Of a stretch of DNA of 6,736 nucleotides, positions 5,310 through 6,736 are shown piece after piece. The DNA lies in assembly GCA_007136585.1 (NCBI GenBank), contig SLGR01000096.1, forward strand, positions 1 through 6,736, given 5' to 3'. Position 1 is the first letter of the stretch; every line of letters begins with the position of its first letter. The DNA comes from Candidatus Sumerlaeota bacterium (lineage in GTDB: Bacteria > CG03 > SLGR01). Below the pieces are notes generated by a model, which did no database searches, was not told the DNA's origin, and saw only the letters and a list, made by a program, of their open reading frames with translations. Position numbers and translations under genes: made by a program.

Positions 5310-6736
5310 TTACTGATTTTCCGAGCCGTTGTCAATAATATAATTATTTTTAATATATGCTCTTTCATCTTCGGCGGAAGATATTTTTCCTTTTATCTTA
5401 AGCAGCTTAAGCTCCCGGAGTATCTCCGAGTAGACCGGCCCCGGTTTAACCCCCATTTCCCTGAGCTCGCCTCCGCTCAGGCGGGGGCGCGTTTCCCTGA
5501 GGGTATCAAGGTAATACCTTATTTTCCGGGCCGCCTTCTCCCCGAAGACCGCAAAAAAGTAAAGCAGAACCGGTTCGGACCAGGGTTCCAGGAGTTCATA
5601 AAGCTCCTCCGGAGGCATATCCTTATCCAGGGATTCCGATACCTTATCCTTGTATTTAACCGCGGCACCGTAGCAGGATAGAAGCCTCCCGGAAAAATTG
5701 TAGCGGCGCAGGACCCCGCCCCCTACTTCCGCGGGGATTTCCGAAAAAAGCATAATCGTCATTACCTGCTCCAGGTTTCTCCGGGCGGCGACTCCGGCGG
5801 GGGACTCTTCACGTGAAAGTTCAATAAACCGTTCAAACCCTGAAAATGCAGTGCCCGTGAGCCTTACCCCGGGATCGATTATCCTGAGCGCACCCAGGTC
5901 GCTGAGGCGTCGGAGGATATCCGCGGGTCTCTTCTCCCGGAAAATAAGGAGTATCTCGTCTTTTATCCTGTCAGGAGAAACGTTTACCCAGGTCCCCCCG
6001 GAAAGGGTCTTCTCAAGCTGCCTCAGCGTATACTCTGAGATAGCGAACCCGAAACGCTGCTCAAACCTCACCGCCCTGAAAATCCTGGTAGGGTCTTCGG
6101 TAAAGCTGAGAGGGTACAGCACCGATATCCGGCGGTTCTTCATATCATCCATTCCCCCGAAATAATCTATCAGCCTTCCGAACATCCCGGGGGGGCTTAT
6201 CTGAACCGCCATTGCGTTAACTGTAAAATCCCGCCTGTAGAGATCCTGCCGGAGGGTTCCGGGGGCCACCTCGGGGAGGGCCCCGGGAAACTCGTAGTAC
6301 TCTTTTCTCAAGGTAGCCACGTCTATCTCAATTCCGTTGAGCCTGATAACGGCTGTTCTGAATTTCCTGTGAATACTGACCCGCCCCCCAAGCTTCTCCG
6401 CCAGGCGGCAGGCAAACCCTTCTCCGTCTCTCTCAGCCACAATATCTATATCCTTATGCGGCCGCCCAAGGAGAATATCCCTTACCATACCCCCCACACA
6501 GTAGAGTGAGATCCCCGTTTCCTCCGCTATATCCCCGGATACCTCCAGTATGCGGAGGAATTCCCGGTCAAGGTTCTTCAGTACCTTATCTTTTACGGAA
6601 AAGGTTTCCGGAGCTGACCCGTCCGGAGCCGCAACCCCGGAACGCTCAACTATACCCTTCACGGAGCTCCCCTCTTTTATTACGATAAAATCAAATCCTC
6701 CCGCCGTGATCCTGCGGGAAAGCTCCCTGTCTCCGA
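5310..6736 (-). CDS. cca: CCA/A-adding tRNA nucleotidyltransferase, long CBS-containing form; 5' end outside window
   Basis: Class II nucleotidyltransferase (poly(A) polymerase head family) that adds the 3'-terminal nucleotides of tRNA. The frame is open from the right edge, giving 474 visible residues; numbering starts at the first full codon (6734). Residues 1-35 look like the end of a CBS domain (ITAGGFDFIVIKE, then VKGIVERSGV). The catalytic head follows: VGGMVRDILLG (80-90), the metal-binding DID at 95-97 in KDIDIV, a third carboxylate Asp138 in IEIDVAT, YRRDFTVNAMA (166-176), EDPTRIFRAVRF (213-224). The rest is the helical tRNA-binding body. This arrangement matches the A-adding enzymes of Aquifex and Geobacter type, which carry DHH and CBS domains before the head and reach about 850-900 residues; the DHH part would be beyond the window. 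A GTG at 6662 preceded by GGGGAG could be mistaken for a start, but the CBS-like sequence reads straight through it. A 79-bp gap separates it from the protease gene. Confidence 0.9.
   Translation of the reverse strand, partial: GDRELSRRITAGGFDFIVIKEGSSVKGIVERSGVAAPDGSAPETFSVKDKVLKNLDREFLRILEVSGDIAEETGISLYCVGGMVRDILLGRPHKDIDIVAERDGEGFACRLAEKLGGRVSIHRKFRTAVIRLNGIEIDVATLRKEYYEFPGALPEVAPGTLRQDLYRRDFTVNAMAVQISPPGMFGRLIDYFGGMDDMKNRRISVLYPLSFTEDPTRIFRAVRFEQRFGFAISEYTLRQLEKTLSGGTWVNVSPDRIKDEILLIFREKRPADILRRLSDLGALRIIDPGVRLTGTAFSGFERFIELSREESPAGVAARRNLEQVMTIMLFSEIPAEVGGGVLRRYNFSGRLLSCYGAAVKYKDKVSESLDKDMPPEELYELLEPWSEPVLLYFFAVFGEKAARKIRYYLDTLRETRPRLSGGELREMGVKPGPVYSEILRELKLLKIKGKISSAEDERAYIKNNYIIDNGSENQ

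Noticed and set aside
5295-5681. Plus-strand open frame of 128 codons starting in the 79-bp gap
   Set aside because: Most of it lies opposite the conserved nucleotidyltransferase C-terminal body, and it has no family-like motif or strong ribosome site.

Overview
The window is a compact block of bacterial chromosome, and every credible gene lies on the minus strand. In transcription order, reading from position 6736 down to 1, it holds: the C-terminal part of a long A-adding-type tRNA nucleotidyltransferase (cut by the right edge), a site-2-type M50 membrane metalloprotease, tryptophanyl-tRNA synthetase (trpS), the condensin subunits scpA and scpB, the P-protein pheA (chorismate mutase/prephenate dehydratase/ACT), and a HisC-family aminotransferase (cut by the left edge, with nearly all of it present). 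I see no rRNA, tRNA, CRISPR array, insertion sequence or phage gene.

The genes are packed like an operon. From the protease onward, neighbours overlap: protease/trpS share 4 nt (GTGA), trpS/scpA 8 nt, scpB/pheA 59 nt, pheA/hisC 4 nt (ATGA). Only two gaps exist. One is 79 bp between the nucleotidyltransferase and the protease (5231-5309). The other is 97 bp between scpA and scpB (2713-2809, measured to the end of the hairpin, or 2710-2809 to the scpB start). The second gap holds a strong inverted repeat and an open frame of 34 codons whose start overlaps the scpA stop and whose stop overlaps the scpB start. That junction is the least ordinary part of the window.

Functionally the block mixes tRNA maturation and charging (nucleotidyltransferase, TrpRS), chromosome condensation (ScpA and ScpB, partners of an SMC protein not in this window), a membrane protease, and phenylalanine/tyrosine synthesis (PheA makes phenylpyruvate; the adjacent aminotransferase could transaminate it or prephenate). 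I infer one transcription unit from the overlaps. No promoter or intrinsic terminator is convincing inside the window.

Organism: G+C looks slightly above half by eye, with frequent ATA (Ile) and AGG/AGA (Arg) codons. A long DHH/CBS-type nucleotidyltransferase, a TrpRS with a Thermotoga-like four-cysteine pattern, and a protease-trpS-scpA-scpB order suggest a bacterium outside the Gammaproteobacteria and Bacilli, such as Desulfobacterota, Nitrospirota or Omnitrophota. This placement is a low-confidence inference from memory. The genes are mostly housekeeping, and I found no clear evidence of a new multi-gene system.
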